The position numbers and the translations under genes are program-made. Under the pieces are notes generated by a model, which was not told the origin of the DNA, did not search any database, and worked only from the letters and a program-made list of their open reading frames with translations. From the NCBI RefSeq assembly GCF_900640175.1, contig NZ_CAAAJC010000024.1:1-42387 (forward strand): 42,387 bases of DNA. Direction: 5' to 3'. Of the stretch, positions 1 through 10,180 are shown in pieces; position 1 is the stretch's first letter, and each line of letters opens with the position of its first letter. The DNA comes from Legionella sp. W10-070 (GTDB taxonomy: Bacteria > Pseudomonadota > Gammaproteobacteria > Legionellales > Legionellaceae).

Positions 1-467
1 GGAGACCCTGTGACGCTAATCACCGCATCCGTTATCGCTGGCGCCTGAGAAATGCGTAAAATATTGGCGCTACTGGGCCGATAACACTGGCTGGTAGAAC
101 CTTGTTGGCAAACCACTGGCCCATCGGCAATAGGGCTGCTTATCTGGCTGCCAACTATTTGTAAAGACAGAATGCAGGAACTTTTGCCCCTGAGCACAAA
201 TGGATTGCCACAAATGCCCAGTCCAGAGTTGGTTTGGGTAACGCCACTAATGGATTGCATCACCAACGTCTTCGGCTTGCTCGATTGATTAGTCACCCGG
301 TATTGCACCATCGCCGTACCATTGGCAGGCACTGCAACCGTGGTCGCTGTCAGGGGTTCAAAGATCCACAAGGGAGTCCCTGCCTGTGCTGCAGTCATCA
401 TCAATCCTGACGAAATAGATACGAGGAGTATGCAACTCAACAAAAGAACCCTGTTTTTTCTTTGCAT
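1..467 (-). CDS. Exported protein of a Legionella-typical secreted family (3' part outside window)
   Basis: The gene starts at the ATG at 467 on the minus strand and runs off the left edge, leaving about 155 residues. Residues 1-29 form a signal peptide: a basic start (MQRKNR), a hydrophobic core and an AQA cleavage site before GTPLWIF. The mature part begins WIFEPLTATTVAVPANGTA and continues with VTNQSSKPKTLVM and VCQQGSTSQCYRPS. From memory, this opening recurs in many Legionella exported proteins, some of which carry beta-propeller or repeat domains further on. Paired cysteines (ICGNPF, SSCILS, VVCQQ, SQCYR) suggest disulfides in an Ig-like domain. AAGGA and GAGG lie upstream as possible ribosome sites. 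The function is unknown; the missing C-terminal part would decide the subfamily. Confidence 0.75.
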   Translation of the reverse strand, partial: MQRKNRVLLLSCILLVSISSGLMMTAAQAGTPLWIFEPLTATTVAVPANGTAMVQYRVTNQSSKPKTLVMQSISGVTQTNSGLGICGNPFVLRGKSSCILSLQIVGSQISSPIADGPVVCQQGSTSQCYRPSSANILRISQAPAITDAVISVTGS

Positions 468-530
468 TGCCTCAGTCCTTAATTTTATGCAAGTAAAAAT
501 TAGTAAAATACCATTGGCATCAATAAATTA

Positions 531-1076
531 CTATAGGTCTTCAATCTCAAAAAAGTTGCTATTGATACAATAAGCAGTCTCATAAAATTGACATAATGCC
601 TCTCTGAATTGGGCAGCACGCCGCGGCAAGCCCTGCTCGCAGTAACACAAAACCTGCTGATGAATCGCCTGCTTAAATGCTTCCGTCTCAGGAGGAGCCC
701 CATTCAGATTATCGACACTGATGCGAAATCGATAGCCAGCAGCCATTGAAAGTATCCACTCCAATGCCTGGGGCTTTACTTCAACGCGCTGAAAGAGGGA
801 TTGCTGTTCTGCGTTACGCCCGTCAGCCACATACCAGTAACCATAGTCTACCTGTTTCCTGCGCTCTTTGCCTGCAATCAGCCAGTGCGCACACTCATGA
901 AGGGCGCTGCTGAAAAAGCCATGGGCAAAGAAAATGGCATTAAATGGCCTTGTCGCATCCGCAGGAAGGTAAAGCGGCTCATCATTACCTCTGACGAGTT
1001 TAGTATTATATCGGGACTCAAAACAGCTATTAAAAATAGCAATTAAATCCTGATACTGATGCCTGGTCTTACTCAA
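531..1076 (-). CDS. epmC: Elongation factor P hydroxylase EpmC (YfcM)
   Basis: This 181-residue protein matches the EpmC/YfcM family in length and sequence. The family signature is clear: IFNSCF near the start, EPLYLPAD at about 33-40, then FFAHGF and the metal-binding HECAHW (HExxH type) at about 61-66, followed by YGYWYVADGR and VEVKPQALEWI. EpmC hydroxylates the beta-lysylated lysine of elongation factor P in the cytoplasm, the last step after EpmB and EpmA. No epm partner lies next to it; it stands alone, divergent from aroQ. The start ATG at 1076 gives the family's usual N-terminus. Confidence 0.9.
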   Translation of the reverse strand: MSKTRHQYQDLIAIFNSCFESRYNTKLVRGNDEPLYLPADATRPFNAIFFAHGFFSSALHECAHWLIAGKERRKQVDYGYWYVADGRNAEQQSLFQRVEVKPQALEWILSMAAGYRFRISVDNLNGAPPETEAFKQAIHQQVLCYCEQGLPRRAAQFREALCQFYETAYCINSNFFEIEDL

Positions 1077-1260
1077 TCTGCCCCCTGTAAAAAATACCGA
1101 TTTTAATTTGAACCTCCTGCCAATTGCCAGTTTCTTTATCTTAAGCAGAGAATTGATTAAAACCCGCCATTATGTCGCTATCATGCCGATATCATCTTAC
1201 ATATAGACAAAATTGCCAAGTTAAGGCAAAATCACCGCAATTTTGTTAAATGACCTCATA

Positions 1261-1698
1261 ATGAAGAAAATACTTGCTCTCCACGGACCGAACCTCAATC
1301 GCCTGGGATTGCGCGAACCCCATATTTACGGGGGAACTACCCTGGCAGAACTCGATGCTTCATTGGTTAAGCAGGCGAATCAAGCGGGATTGTCATTAAC
1401 CTGTAAACAAACCAACTCTGAAGCAAGCTTCATTGAGTTTATCCATCAGGCTGCGGATAACAAAACAGATTACCTGATCATTAATCCGGCAGCATTTACC
1501 CATACCAGCATTGCAATTCGCGATGCTTTGCTAGCAACAGCGCTTCCCTTTATTGAAATTCATATCAGTAATATTTATTCGCGCGAAAGCTTTCGCCATC
1601 ACTCTTACTTTTCCGATATTGCCCAAGGGGTTATCAGCGGTTTAGGTGTCAGGGGATACTTCCTGGCTTTGCAAGCAATTACAGATAAACTAAATTAG
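1261..1698 (+). CDS. aroQ: 3-dehydroquinate dehydratase, type II
   Basis: A 145-residue type II dehydroquinase, which converts 3-dehydroquinate to 3-dehydroshikimate in the shikimate pathway. The type II signature HGPNLNRLG is at residues 8-16, the catalytic tyrosine is in HIYGG (Y23), NPAAFTHTS is the conserved substrate loop, and EIHISN carries the catalytic histidine. I chose the ATG at 1261 because [12 protein letters not shown] is the normal family N-terminus; an in-frame TTG at 1243 would add six residues without a better ribosome site. It is the first gene of a tight run with accB, accC and prmA, an arrangement common in gammaproteobacteria. Confidence 0.93.
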   Translation: MKKILALHGPNLNRLGLREPHIYGGTTLAELDASLVKQANQAGLSLTCKQTNSEASFIEFIHQAADNKTDYLIINPAAFTHTSIAIRDALLATALPFIEIHISNIYSRESFRHHSYFSDIAQGVISGLGVRGYFLALQAITDKLN

Positions 1699-1711
1699 AG
1701 AGTTATTATCA

Positions 1712-2176
1712 ATGGATATCCGTAAAATTAAAAAATTAATTGAATTATTGGAAGAAACAGGCATTTCAGAAATTGAAATCAAGGAAGGCGAAGAGTCGGT
1801 ACGCCTTAGCCGCCACAACTATGCCGTAGAGCAACCACCACAGGCACGTTACATTGCCCCGATTCCTCAGGCTACAGTTCAACCTGCAGCATCAAATATC
1901 GCTGCCCACGACAGCAAGCCTGAGACTCCGGTTGCTTCCGGCCATAAGGTGCGCTCACCAATGGTGGGAACCATGTATACTTCTCCCTCGCCCGATGCAG
2001 CCGCTTTTGTGACGATTGGCCAAACCGTCAAGGTAGGCGATACGCTCTGTATCGTTGAGGCTATGAAGATGTTCAATGAAATCGAAGCAGACCGCGCTGG
2101 AAAAGTAGTGGACATTCTGGTCGCTAATGGTGAACCCGTTGAGTATGACCAGCCTCTATTTATCATTGAGGAATAG
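1712..2176 (+). CDS. accB: Biotin carboxyl carrier protein of acetyl-CoA carboxylase
   Basis: A 154-residue BCCP, the biotin-carrying subunit of acetyl-CoA carboxylase, which feeds malonyl-CoA into fatty-acid synthesis. The N-terminal region (1-35) is the charged helix typical of AccB. A flexible Pro/Ala-rich linker spans about 40-75, and the biotinyl/lipoyl fold covers about 78-154. The biotinylation motif EAMKMFNEI places the modified lysine at K119, and the thumb loop is seen in [10 protein letters not shown]. It lies 13 bases after aroQ and 11 bases before accC, so the three are probably cotranscribed. Confidence 0.96.
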   Translation: MDIRKIKKLIELLEETGISEIEIKEGEESVRLSRHNYAVEQPPQARYIAPIPQATVQPAASNIAAHDSKPETPVASGHKVRSPMVGTMYTSPSPDAAAFVTIGQTVKVGDTLCIVEAMKMFNEIEADRAGKVVDILVANGEPVEYDQPLFIIEE

Positions 2177-2187
2177 GAGACACGTCC

Positions 2188-3528
2188 ATGCTCAGTAAAA
2201 TTGTTATCGCCAACCGCGGGGAGATAGCCCTTCGCATTCTCCGCGCCTGTAAAGAACTTGGCATCCAGACTGTTGCCGTTCACTCAGATGTGGACAAAGA
2301 TTTACTTCATGTGCGGCTTGCTGATGAAACCGTATGCATTGGTCCTGCCAACTCACAAAAAAGCTATCTGAATATTCCTGCAATTATTTCCGCTGCAGAA
2401 GTTACCGATGCTGTCGCAATCCATCCGGGATATGGCTTCTTATCGGAGAATGCCGATTTTGCAGATATTGTAGAGCAAAGTGGTTTTCGTTTTATTGGCC
2501 CACGAGGCGATACCATTCGCTTAATGGGAGATAAGGTGTCGGCAATTGCCGCCATGAAAAAAGCCGGTGTTCCCTGCGTTCCCGGTTCAGATGGCCCTCT
2601 ATCAGACGATGAGCAACTAAATCTGGCGTTGGGCCGTAAAGTAGGCTATCCGGTTATCATTAAAGCGGCAGGCGGCGGTGGCGGTCGAGGGATGCGGGTT
2701 GTCCATAGCGAAGCCAACTTGCTTAACGCGATTGCCTTAACGCGCAGTGAAGCAAAGGCTGCCTTTAACAATTCAATGGTCTATATGGAAAAATTCCTGG
2801 AAAATCCACGTCATGTTGAATTCCAGGTCTTGGGTGATGGCAAAGGCAATGCCATACACTTGGGGGAGCGTGACTGTTCAATGCAGCGTCGTCATCAAAA
2901 AGTCGTCGAAGAAGCACCAGCACCTGGTATTAGCCCCGAATTAAGAGAAGAAATCGGGCAATCAGTGATTAATGCCTGCCGTGAATTAAGGTACCGTGGC
3001 GCCGGTACTTTCGAGTTCTTATATCAGGATGGCTGTTTTTATTTTATTGAAATGAATACCCGTATTCAGGTTGAACATCCCGTTACAGAATTGATTACAG
3101 GAATTGATATCGTTAAAGAACAAATCAAAATTGCCAGTGATATGCCTTTCACATTAAAACAGGAAGACATCAAGTTTCATGGGCATGCAGTTGAATGCCG
3201 TATCAATGCAGAAGATGCAAAAACATTTATGCCCTCGCCAGGGACTATACGTCTTCTACATCAACCAGGCGGTCCTGGCATTCGCTTTGATTCCCACATT
3301 TACAGCAGCTACACTGTCCCACCTAATTATGACTCTATGATAGGCAAACTAATCAGTTATGGTGAAACCCGAGCCGAAGCATTTGCCAGAATGCGCAATG
3401 CCCTGGATGAAATTATTATCGATGGCATAAAAACCAACATTGAATTACATCAACGTATCCTGCGCGACAAAGCCTTTATGCAGGGCGGTACCAATATTCA
3501 CTATTTAGAAAAAATGCTGAAGGAATGA
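2188..3528 (+). CDS. accC: Biotin carboxylase subunit of acetyl-CoA carboxylase
   Basis: A 446-residue protein of the normal AccC length. It carboxylates the biotin on AccB using ATP and bicarbonate. Seen in order: the N-terminal domain start [31 protein letters not shown], the ATP-grasp glycine loop [13 protein letters not shown], the catalytic stretch [20 protein letters not shown], and [16 protein letters not shown] with the metal ligands and catalytic arginine. No truncation or frameshift is seen. An AGGAGA ribosome site precedes the ATG at 2188, and the stop is followed at once by prmA. Confidence 0.97.
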   Translation: MLSKIVIANRGEIALRILRACKELGIQTVAVHSDVDKDLLHVRLADETVCIGPANSQKSYLNIPAIISAAEVTDAVAIHPGYGFLSENADFADIVEQSGFRFIGPRGDTIRLMGDKVSAIAAMKKAGVPCVPGSDGPLSDDEQLNLALGRKVGYPVIIKAAGGGGGRGMRVVHSEANLLNAIALTRSEAKAAFNNSMVYMEKFLENPRHVEFQVLGDGKGNAIHLGERDCSMQRRHQKVVEEAPAPGISPELREEIGQSVINACRELRYRGAGTFEFLYQDGCFYFIEMNTRIQVEHPVTELITGIDIVKEQIKIASDMPFTLKQEDIKFHGHAVECRINAEDAKTFMPSPGTIRLLHQPGGPGIRFDSHIYSSYTVPPNYDSMIGKLISYGETRAEAFARMRNALDEIIIDGIKTNIELHQRILRDKAFMQGGTNIHYLEKMLKE

Positions 3529-3532
3529 TGCA

Positions 3533-4402
3533 GTGTGGTATCAATTGCAAATTGAACAGTGTCAGCGCGACGAAGTAGAACGGTTGACCGAGGCACTCGA
3601 AGAAACGGGTGCCTTGTCAGTTACATTAACTGATCAGCATGATGAACCGGTACTTGAGCCCCAACCAGGAACAACCCCGCTTTGGCCTGATGTTGTTGTT
3701 AATGCTCTTTACACAGAAGAGCTGGATGCCCATCTGGCTCTGAAAATACTGGCTCAACAATACAGCCATTTGAACTTTAGCGTCCAGCAGCTGCCTGACC
3801 AGGATTGGGAGCGCGTGTGGATGGTTGACTTTAAACCTCAGCGTTTTGGTGAAAAATTATGGATTTGCCCTTCCTGGGCAGAGCCACCCGATCCTGATGC
3901 TGTCAATTTAATTCTCGATCCAGGACTTGCTTTTGGCACTGGAACCCATCCAACAACGTCACTTTGCTTAAATTGGCTGGATCAGGCGTCATTAGATGGA
4001 AAAGTAGTGATTGATTATGGCTGTGGTTCAGGAATCCTGGCTCTGGCAGCCTTAAAACTTGGCGCCTCAAAAGTTTATGCTGTCGATATTGATGAACAGG
4101 CGCTGCAAGCGACAAAAGATAACGCCATTGCAAATATTAAGGAGCCATCCCAACTCATTATCGGCTTCCCTGAGGATTTGGAAGGTCAAGCTGATTTACT
4201 CATCGCCAACATTCTTTTGGCACCATTAATCAGTTTGACAACCCGGTTTAAAGATCTGCTTAACGATAACGGTACTTTGGTTGTTTCCGGCATCCTGGAA
4301 GAGCAGGCCGCTTTGCTTATAAATGCCTATCAAGCTGACTTTAGCCACCAAAAAGCAGAAAGCCATGATGGTTGGTCCCTCTTGGTTTTTAAGCGCCGTT
4401 AG
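3533..4402 (+). CDS. prmA: Ribosomal protein L11 methyltransferase
   Basis: A 289-residue SAM-dependent methyltransferase that trimethylates ribosomal protein L11. The N-terminal substrate-recognition domain (about 1-100) precedes the catalytic domain. Family motifs are LDPGLAFGTGTHPTT, the SAM-binding loop IDYGCGSGILALAALKLGA with acidic residues VDID after it, and LIANILLAPL, the PrmA form of the NPPF-like motif. Translation starts at a GTG at 3533, just after the accC stop, with AAGGA about eight bases upstream; the resulting MWYQLQIE is the expected start. The ATG overlapping the accC stop is in the wrong frame. Confidence 0.95.
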   Translation: MWYQLQIEQCQRDEVERLTEALEETGALSVTLTDQHDEPVLEPQPGTTPLWPDVVVNALYTEELDAHLALKILAQQYSHLNFSVQQLPDQDWERVWMVDFKPQRFGEKLWICPSWAEPPDPDAVNLILDPGLAFGTGTHPTTSLCLNWLDQASLDGKVVIDYGCGSGILALAALKLGASKVYAVDIDEQALQATKDNAIANIKEPSQLIIGFPEDLEGQADLLIANILLAPLISLTTRFKDLLNDNGTLVVSGILEEQAALLINAYQADFSHQKAESHDGWSLLVFKRR

Positions 4403-4478
4403 CGATACCTGTCAAAGCAAAAACTGCTTCTTCATCCATCGTTTAATCAAAGGACTATTAATTTTTTGATAATTATCC

Positions 4479-4507
4479 TTGACTCAAAATAAGAAGCTAT
4501 TCAATAT
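4479..4507 (+). promoter_or_regulatory. Tentative promoter of the RasGEF-like gene
   Basis: TTGACT at 4479-4484 is a good -35 hexamer. Seventeen bases later CAATAT is only a weak -10 match. It lies in the 134-base gap after prmA, about 30 bases upstream of the GTG start at 4537, which has GAGG at 4523-4526. Based on hexamer matches only. Confidence 0.3.
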
Positions 4508-4536
4508 GAGGAAAACATAAGCGAGGATAGTTTAAC

Positions 4537-5562
4537 GTGCCCCGAAATACTCTACGCCATTGGTTAAAAAACCGTACTCTCTTTCTGCACAAACTATTTG
4601 CTTCAGACGAGTGGAATGAAAAAATTGCCGAGCCTGAGATCCAGGAATCCATCCGGAAAACAAATAAAGAAAAAGCCCTGTACTCCTACATAGAACGAAG
4701 TTTTGCATGCGGCAGGGCAAACATCATCAACTGTAAATTAAGAGAAGCATTTACACAGCTCAATGCAGATGATTTTTCAAATCCTTCAGGCTTTACTGAT
4801 ATCATGAAAGCCAGCTCGAGAGTAAAGCGTTTCCTAGAGGAACGCAATATCCTTGAGTATTTCATTAAAGAGGACATTTGCTGCCATAATAAACGGGATA
4901 TTCAGCTTAATACCTTTCGTCGATGGCTTTCTGTTGCCAATCTCCTGAAGAAAAATCACTGCTATGAAGGGTATTTTCTGGTAGTTAATCTGCTGTTAAC
5001 AATTGATATTGATTATAAATTTAGCAAAGAGTTACCTAAGCCTTGTCAGAAAGATTTTGCAGTACAATGCGAAATGATTTCGCCTTTGAGTAATTTCCGC
5101 ACATTAAGAAACGAAATTGCCCTGCACAAATCAGCTGAGAATTTAACGCCTGTTTTTTTAAGATCCAAGGATATAATTTCGTTAAATGAGGTATTGGGAG
5201 ATGAGGAGGACAGCATTGGAGAGCAACACCCTAAATACAAAACACTCCAACTGAAGCAAAGGATCCTTCAGGAAATAACCAGTGAATGTATGGCAAAAAG
5301 CCCTGAGTTAGCCGGTTACTTACAGGATATCTATGCAAAGGTCAGAGAAAAATACGAAGGCAAATGCCTACCCACTGCTCCTGAAATAAAAAAAGAAGAC
5401 AAAGATCCTCCCAAGGTTAAGGAAACAGCCGAATCATCCCGATATTATAGTCGCTTATTACCTTCATTATTGTTTCGAGGATGCAAAGAAAGCAGCTATT
5501 GGAAAAAGATGTTTTACATTCCTGAGAGCAATAATTCTGGGAGCAGTCCTAAGCCCAGGTAG
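4537..5562 (+). CDS. RasGEF-domain-like protein, suspected Dot/Icm effector
   Basis: A 341-residue protein with no signal peptide or membrane segment. Residues about 85-255 follow the helical pattern of a RasGEF (Cdc25 homology) domain: FTDIMKASSRVKRFLEE, FIKEDICCHNKRDIQLNTFRRWLSVANLLKKN (the stretch where Ras exchange factors read R..xxxFIxxAxxLxxxNN), FLVVNLLLTIDI, ISPLSNFRTLRNEIAL and TPVFLRSKDI. The C-terminal tail (about 285-341) is polar, lysine- and serine-rich. In Legionella a RasGEF protein, LegG2, is an established Dot/Icm substrate, so a role as an injected exchange factor for a host small GTPase is inferred. The GTG start has GAGG ten bases upstream. The gene is monocistronic and more AT-rich than its flanks. 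The domain call rests on pattern, so a profile search is decisive. Confidence 0.7.
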   Translation: MPRNTLRHWLKNRTLFLHKLFASDEWNEKIAEPEIQESIRKTNKEKALYSYIERSFACGRANIINCKLREAFTQLNADDFSNPSGFTDIMKASSRVKRFLEERNILEYFIKEDICCHNKRDIQLNTFRRWLSVANLLKKNHCYEGYFLVVNLLLTIDIDYKFSKELPKPCQKDFAVQCEMISPLSNFRTLRNEIALHKSAENLTPVFLRSKDIISLNEVLGDEEDSIGEQHPKYKTLQLKQRILQEITSECMAKSPELAGYLQDIYAKVREKYEGKCLPTAPEIKKEDKDPPKVKETAESSRYYSRLLPSLLFRGCKESSYWKKMFYIPESNNSGSSPKPR

Positions 5563-5576
5563 GTTGCAAACCTGCC
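5558..5576 (+). terminator. Weak hairpin over the RasGEF-like stop codon
   Basis: GGTAGGTT at 5558-5565 and AACCTGCC at 5569-5576 pair across a three-base loop, with one wobble. Only a short T run follows, after seven bases, so it is at best a weak terminator. Confidence 0.25.
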
Positions 5577-5655
5577 CTGCCCATTTTGGCGGTTAATGCA
5601 GCTTATAAGGGACTGTTATCACCAACCCCAGATCGATTTACAAGGTTAACTGAGG

Positions 5656-5692
5656 GCAATTAAAACTGCGGTTGGTGTTAATTAATGGTAGT
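5656..5692 (+). repeat. Dispersed intergenic repeat, copy 1
   Basis: The 20-base core ATTAAAACTGCGGTTGGTGT at 5659-5678 occurs again, inverted, at 24394-24413. Similarity extends on both sides (GC-A/G before the core, T/A-AATT and GTAGT after it). Both copies are intergenic, lying upstream of copA and in the gap upstream of lqsA respectively. The nature of the repeat is unknown; no transposase is nearby. Confidence 0.6.
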
Positions 5693-5708
5693 CCGGATAG
5701 AGCTTATT

Positions 5709-7904
5709 ATGCATGACAATCATCACCCTTCTGAAAACCCTGCCTGTTGCCATAAGTCAAAGAAACCAGTAACCAGACGGAACTCGTCTGACCTTTCTCA
5801 TGGAACAATAATGTATACTTGCCCGATGCATCCTGAAGTCCGTCAGGAGAAACCCGGTAACTGTCCCCTTTGCGGCATGGCGCTTGAGCCTGAATCCATC
5901 CGTATGGAAGAAGGAACCAACCCGGAATACAAAGACATGCGCTACCGCTTTTGGGTCTCATTGATATTAACCCTGCCTGTTTTTATCCTGGCAATGGGGG
6001 AGCATATTTTTATCCAGGCGATGACCGCTCGTTTGTCAATCTGGATACAAATGATATTAGCTACACCGGTAGTCCTTTGGGGTGGTTGGCCATTTTTTCA
6101 ACGAGGATGGCAATCACTAAAAACCCGTCACCTGAATATGTTTACCTTAATTGCTATAGGCACAGGCGTCGCCTGGGCCTATAGTCTGACAGCCACTTTA
6201 TTCCCCAATCTTTTTCCACACGCTTTTCGCACTGAACAAGGTACAGTGGAAATATACTTTGAAGCCGCAGCAGTGATAATCACCCTGGTCTTACTAGGTC
6301 AGGTACTGGAACTTAAAGCGCGTGAAAAGACTGGCGGTGCTATTCGAGCCTTACTGGAATTAGCCCCGAAAACAGCTCATAAGCTTCAAGATGATAAGGA
6401 GTTTGAAGTCAGTCTCGATAAGATTGCACAAGGCGATTTACTACGCGTTCGCCCAGGCGAAAAAATTCCCGTCGATGGCGAAATTATTGAAGGGCGAAGC
6501 CTGATTGATGAATCGATGATCACGGGAGAACCCATCCCTGTTAGTAAAGGGATCGGCTCCCAGGTTATTGGAGCGACCATTAATCAAACTGGCAGCTTCA
6601 TCATGAAAGCAGTGCATATCGGTCAGGATACAATGTTAGAGCGAATTGTACAGATGGTAAGCGAAGCCCAACGCAGTCGTGCTCCTATTCAACGATTAGC
6701 CGATGCCGTTTCCAGCTGGTTTGTTCCCGTGGTGCTGCTAATCGCTATTATTGCCTTGATTACATGGCTGCTTATTGGCCCCCAACCTGCTTTTAGTTAT
6801 GCCCTGATTGCTGCCGTCTCCGTGTTAATTATTGCCTGCCCTTGCGCACTCGGCCTTGCAACCCCGATGTCGATCATGGTGGGCATTGGCAGAGGGGCTG
6901 GTCAAGGCGTACTGATTAAAAATGCAGAAGCTCTCGAGCGAATGGAAAAAGTGGATACCCTTGTGATTGACAAAACAGGAACCCTAACGGAAGGCCGCCC
7001 CAAACTCACTCGGATTATCAGCCTGGAAAAGACAGAGGATGAAATCCTGGCACTCGCCGCAGCACTCGAAAACAATAGCGAGCACCCCCTGGCTCAGGCG
7101 ATTGTCCTCGCAGCAAAAAAAAAGGGATTGTCATTTGCAGCAGCCAGCAGTTTTGATGCCCTTACAGGTAAAGGTATACGCGGCGTTGTAAATGATAAGT
7201 CCATTGTAATCGGCACCATGCAATTAATGGAAAGTGAGCAGATTGATTTCTCCGCATTTGATGAGCAGGCTGACAGATTGCGCTCTACAGGAGCATCGGT
7301 GATGTTTATGGCCATTATGCATAAGCCGGCCGCAATGCTGGTTATCGAAGATCCGATTAAATCTGCAACCCCGGCAGCTATTAAAGCCCTGCAGCAAGAA
7401 GGTATCGAGATCGTTATGCTGACTGGCGATAACAAAAAAACGGCAGAAGCCGTTGCTGCTCAATTGAATATCCATCAGGTAATTGCTGAAGTGCTCCCCG
7501 CTGATAAAATCCGTATTGTCGAGGAATTTCAAAACAAGAAGAAAATTGTTGCCATGGCCGGTGATGGCATCAATGATGCACCTGCACTTGCTCAGGCAGA
7601 GATTGGTATAGCTATGGGAACCGGTACCGATATCGCCATTGAAAGCGCAGGCATTACTTTGCTGCATGGTGATTTACATGGCATTGTTAAAGCGCGTTTT
7701 TTATCTGAAGCAACCATGCGTAATATTCGCCAAAATTTATTCTTTGCCTTTATCTACAACGCGCTAGGCGTCCCTATAGCTGCAGGTATCCTATATCCTT
7801 TAACCGGGCTGCTTTTGAATCCAATGATAGCTGCTGCAGCCATGTCGCTAAGTTCTGTTTCTGTTATTGTTAATGCTTTGCGCTTGCGTTGGGTCAATTT
7901 ATGA
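5709..7904 (+). CDS. copA: Copper-translocating P1B-type ATPase
   Basis: A P1B ATPase of about 731 residues that pumps copper out of the cytoplasm. Instead of a ferredoxin-like metal-binding domain it has an N-terminal heavy-metal-binding module: [16 protein letters not shown] followed by CPLCGMAL. It is preceded by a His/Cys-rich start ([14 protein letters not shown]). Then come transmembrane helices, the actuator motif TGEP, the metal-site helix [11 protein letters not shown] (CPC at about 377-379), the phosphorylation site DKTGTLT (D at about 421), HP in SEHPLA, and the hinge [12 protein letters not shown] prefer the ATG at 5709, which has GGATAG upstream; an in-frame ATG at 5685 would add eight residues. 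The stop overlaps the helC start, so it is coupled to the efflux pump. Confidence 0.93.
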   Translation: MHDNHHPSENPACCHKSKKPVTRRNSSDLSHGTIMYTCPMHPEVRQEKPGNCPLCGMALEPESIRMEEGTNPEYKDMRYRFWVSLILTLPVFILAMGEHIFIQAMTARLSIWIQMILATPVVLWGGWPFFQRGWQSLKTRHLNMFTLIAIGTGVAWAYSLTATLFPNLFPHAFRTEQGTVEIYFEAAAVIITLVLLGQVLELKAREKTGGAIRALLELAPKTAHKLQDDKEFEVSLDKIAQGDLLRVRPGEKIPVDGEIIEGRSLIDESMITGEPIPVSKGIGSQVIGATINQTGSFIMKAVHIGQDTMLERIVQMVSEAQRSRAPIQRLADAVSSWFVPVVLLIAIIALITWLLIGPQPAFSYALIAAVSVLIIACPCALGLATPMSIMVGIGRGAGQGVLIKNAEALERMEKVDTLVIDKTGTLTEGRPKLTRIISLEKTEDEILALAAALENNSEHPLAQAIVLAAKKKGLSFAAASSFDALTGKGIRGVVNDKSIVIGTMQLMESEQIDFSAFDEQADRLRSTGASVMFMAIMHKPAAMLVIEDPIKSATPAAIKALQQEGIEIVMLTGDNKKTAEAVAAQLNIHQVIAEVLPADKIRIVEEFQNKKKIVAMAGDGINDAPALAQAEIGIAMGTGTDIAIESAGITLLHGDLHGIVKARFLSEATMRNIRQNLFFAFIYNALGVPIAAGILYPLTGLLLNPMIAAAAMSLSSVSVIVNALRLRWVNL

Positions 7905-9196
7905 GAAGGGCTTTGTACCTGAAAATGCTTCTTTTCCTAATCGGATTTCTCCCCTTCATCGCCTTAGCCAAACCTGGATTAACATTAGAGCAGTTGATTA
8001 AGATTGCTATTGAGAACAACAGGGATTTAAAAGCAGCCCAATACAACCTTATATTAGCCCAAGCCAGACTAAAGCAGGCGGGATTATGGCCTAACCCAAG
8101 ATTGGAAATTGCCGATAACGATGATCGTCTCTTTACGGATGAAGGAGAATATACGCGCAGTATAAGATTCCAACAGGCATTCCCCATCTCAGGGCGAATA
8201 AGCAAACAAAAAAATATAGCACGACTTGATCTTGCGCTTGCTGAAGCTGAAATCAGAAATGCCAAACGAGAACTCAAAGGCCAGGTAGCAGATAGCTTCT
8301 ATACTCTTCTGATTGTCGAAGCCCGTTTGTCCCAATTAGACAGACTTTTGACTATTAACCAGCAACTCATCCAGGTAAGTCAGAAACGATTTCATGCAGC
8401 AGAGGTTTCAGAGCTGGACGTCAATACTTCAGCATTGGAGTATCAACGGATTTTACAGGAAAGACAAACCCAGGAAAGCTTAAGAGTCAATCAAATTGCC
8501 AAATTAAATCAGTTATTGGGGCGCTCTGGGCAGCCAGCATTAGCCTTTGATAAAAAACTGCCGAAACCAATACCGTTACCAGATATGAAAGTCCTGCAAA
8601 AAATAGCGTTAAAGCAGCGACCAGAAATGCAAATAGCCAGATTAAATCTTCATCGCTCCCAGGCACAACAACAACTTGCCCGCGCAGAACGATGGGCTGA
8701 CTGGAGTGTCGGTCTTGGTATCCAACAAAACAAACAGGTCGTAGATGGTGCCCCACCCCAGCAGGCAGACAGAGCATTAATGATTAATGTCTCTGTCCCC
8801 TTGCCTTTACTAAACGCCAATCAGGGACGCATCGAGGAAGCAAATGCACAAGGAATACAAAGCCTGCTACGGCTCAAAGCAATAAAACTGGCTATTGAAA
8901 CAGAAGTCATCAGCAACTACAGGCAGTTACAGGCCTTACAGGTAACAATGAAACAATCACAAACGAATCGCACGTTGAACCTTATTAACCGTAATAATAA
9001 GCTGGCAAGATCAGCTTACAGGAATGGACAACTTTCTTTATTGGATGTTTTGCAAATACAGCGCCAACAAAACGATTTACAAGTAGCCCAACTTAATTTA
9101 CTCGAAAAATACCTGCAGGCTCTGGTAAGATTATGTATTGCATTAGGAAATTATACGGCATCGTTCTGCCCTAATTTTTCTGAGAAGGAATTCTAA
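7901..9196 (+). CDS. helC: TolC-family outer-membrane channel of the metal efflux system
   Basis: A 431-residue outer-membrane efflux protein, the channel of a CzcCBA/CusCBA-type pump. The start at the ATG at 7901 overlaps the copA stop (ATGA) and gives a good signal peptide ([23 protein letters not shown]). The mature protein shows the two TolC/OEP repeats, with [20 protein letters not shown] at the start, [12 protein letters not shown], and long coiled helices rich in Gln, Arg and Ala. The gene is the HelC counterpart of the Legionella hel locus, a heavy-metal RND system described in L. pneumophila. A TTG twelve bases upstream is less likely because it lacks a separate ribosome site. Confidence 0.9.
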   Translation: MRRALYLKMLLFLIGFLPFIALAKPGLTLEQLIKIAIENNRDLKAAQYNLILAQARLKQAGLWPNPRLEIADNDDRLFTDEGEYTRSIRFQQAFPISGRISKQKNIARLDLALAEAEIRNAKRELKGQVADSFYTLLIVEARLSQLDRLLTINQQLIQVSQKRFHAAEVSELDVNTSALEYQRILQERQTQESLRVNQIAKLNQLLGRSGQPALAFDKKLPKPIPLPDMKVLQKIALKQRPEMQIARLNLHRSQAQQQLARAERWADWSVGLGIQQNKQVVDGAPPQQADRALMINVSVPLPLLNANQGRIEEANAQGIQSLLRLKAIKLAIETEVISNYRQLQALQVTMKQSQTNRTLNLINRNNKLARSAYRNGQLSLLDVLQIQRQQNDLQVAQLNLLEKYLQALVRLCIALGNYTASFCPNFSEKEF

Positions 9197-10180
9197 ATGC
9201 ACGCCTCCAGGCCTAAAATTCTCAAATTAAAGAACCTGCCTCCAGGCTCTATGTTAATTTTATTAGCTGCCATGTTCCGCTGTCTCTGTGCCTTTGGTCA
9301 TGGCGAAAAAATCGAAATCAGCGATTATCAGCCCAAAGGACCAATCTATTTAACTAAAGAACAACAAAACATCATTGACTTAAAATTGGTGAAGGCCAGT
9401 CGGCGGCCAATGACTCAGTCACTTGGCTTAAATGGTGAAATTCAACTCCTGCCAAACGAACAGGCGGATGTCAGTGTCAGGATAAGCGGCAATGTTGCGG
9501 CTGTATATGCCAATCTGGGCGATCAGGTCAAAGTAGATCAGCCACTACTCAAAGTACAGTCAAGATTGATTGGTGACCCGCCCCCCAGCATTATTGTTTA
9601 TGCTCCAATTGCAGGAATAATTGATGCTCGCAATGTAAATTTAGGACAGGCTGTGGAACCTGACACCGTATTGTTCCATATCAGCAACCGCAAACGATTG
9701 CTCCTCATGGCAAAGGTTTATGAGGAAGACCTGGGGAAAGTTAAAGTGGGTCAAAAGGCCTCTCTGGATGTTTTAAGCTACCCTGCAAAGACTTTTACCG
9801 GCGAGGTTTTTCTCATCGAACCCAACCTTGACTCAATGACAAGAACGGTAAATGTACAAATTATGCTTGAAAATGTTGGCAATCTATTGAAACCAGGCAT
9901 GTTTACACGCGCCAACCTGATGTTGGGGGAAAACCAGAACGCATTGACTATTCCCAATACCGCTATTCTGGAAGCCAATGGTGAAAAATTCGTTTTTATA
10001 CGGCAAGACAATAAATTTCAACGTATCGTTATCCAGACCGGTCTAAGCAATGATCATTTCTCTGAGGTTACAGAAGGTCTGCATGCCGGAGATGAGGTGG
10101 TGGTTCAGGGAAACAGACAACTATATACTTTCTGGTTAACCGGCGGCGGCCATGCTGCCCCAGAAAAGGATCACCACTAG
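9197..10180 (+). CDS. helB: Periplasmic adaptor (membrane fusion) protein of the metal RND pump
   Basis: A 327-residue HlyD/CusB-type adaptor linking the inner-membrane pump HelA to HelC. An N-terminal hydrophobic stretch (about 18-35) acts as signal or anchor. The barrel-sandwich/lipoyl region is seen in VSVRISGNVAAVYANLGDQVKVDQPLLKVQS and IVYAPIAGIIDARNVNLGQAV; the beta-barrel follows around LLLMAKVYEEDLGKVKVGQ, and FTGEVFLIEPNLDSMTRTVNVQI is typical of the family. The ATG comes directly after the helC stop, with GAAGGA just upstream. The C-terminus ends in a His-rich tail (GGGHAAPEKDHH) that may bind metal. Confidence 0.9.
   Translation: MHASRPKILKLKNLPPGSMLILLAAMFRCLCAFGHGEKIEISDYQPKGPIYLTKEQQNIIDLKLVKASRRPMTQSLGLNGEIQLLPNEQADVSVRISGNVAAVYANLGDQVKVDQPLLKVQSRLIGDPPPSIIVYAPIAGIIDARNVNLGQAVEPDTVLFHISNRKRLLLMAKVYEEDLGKVKVGQKASLDVLSYPAKTFTGEVFLIEPNLDSMTRTVNVQIMLENVGNLLKPGMFTRANLMLGENQNALTIPNTAILEANGEKFVFIRQDNKFQRIVIQTGLSNDHFSEVTEGLHAGDEVVVQGNRQLYTFWLTGGGHAAPEKDHH

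Noticed and set aside
7224-7667. 147-codon antisense frame inside copA
   Set aside because: It is opposite the conserved ATP-binding domain, has no ribosome site and no family resemblance.
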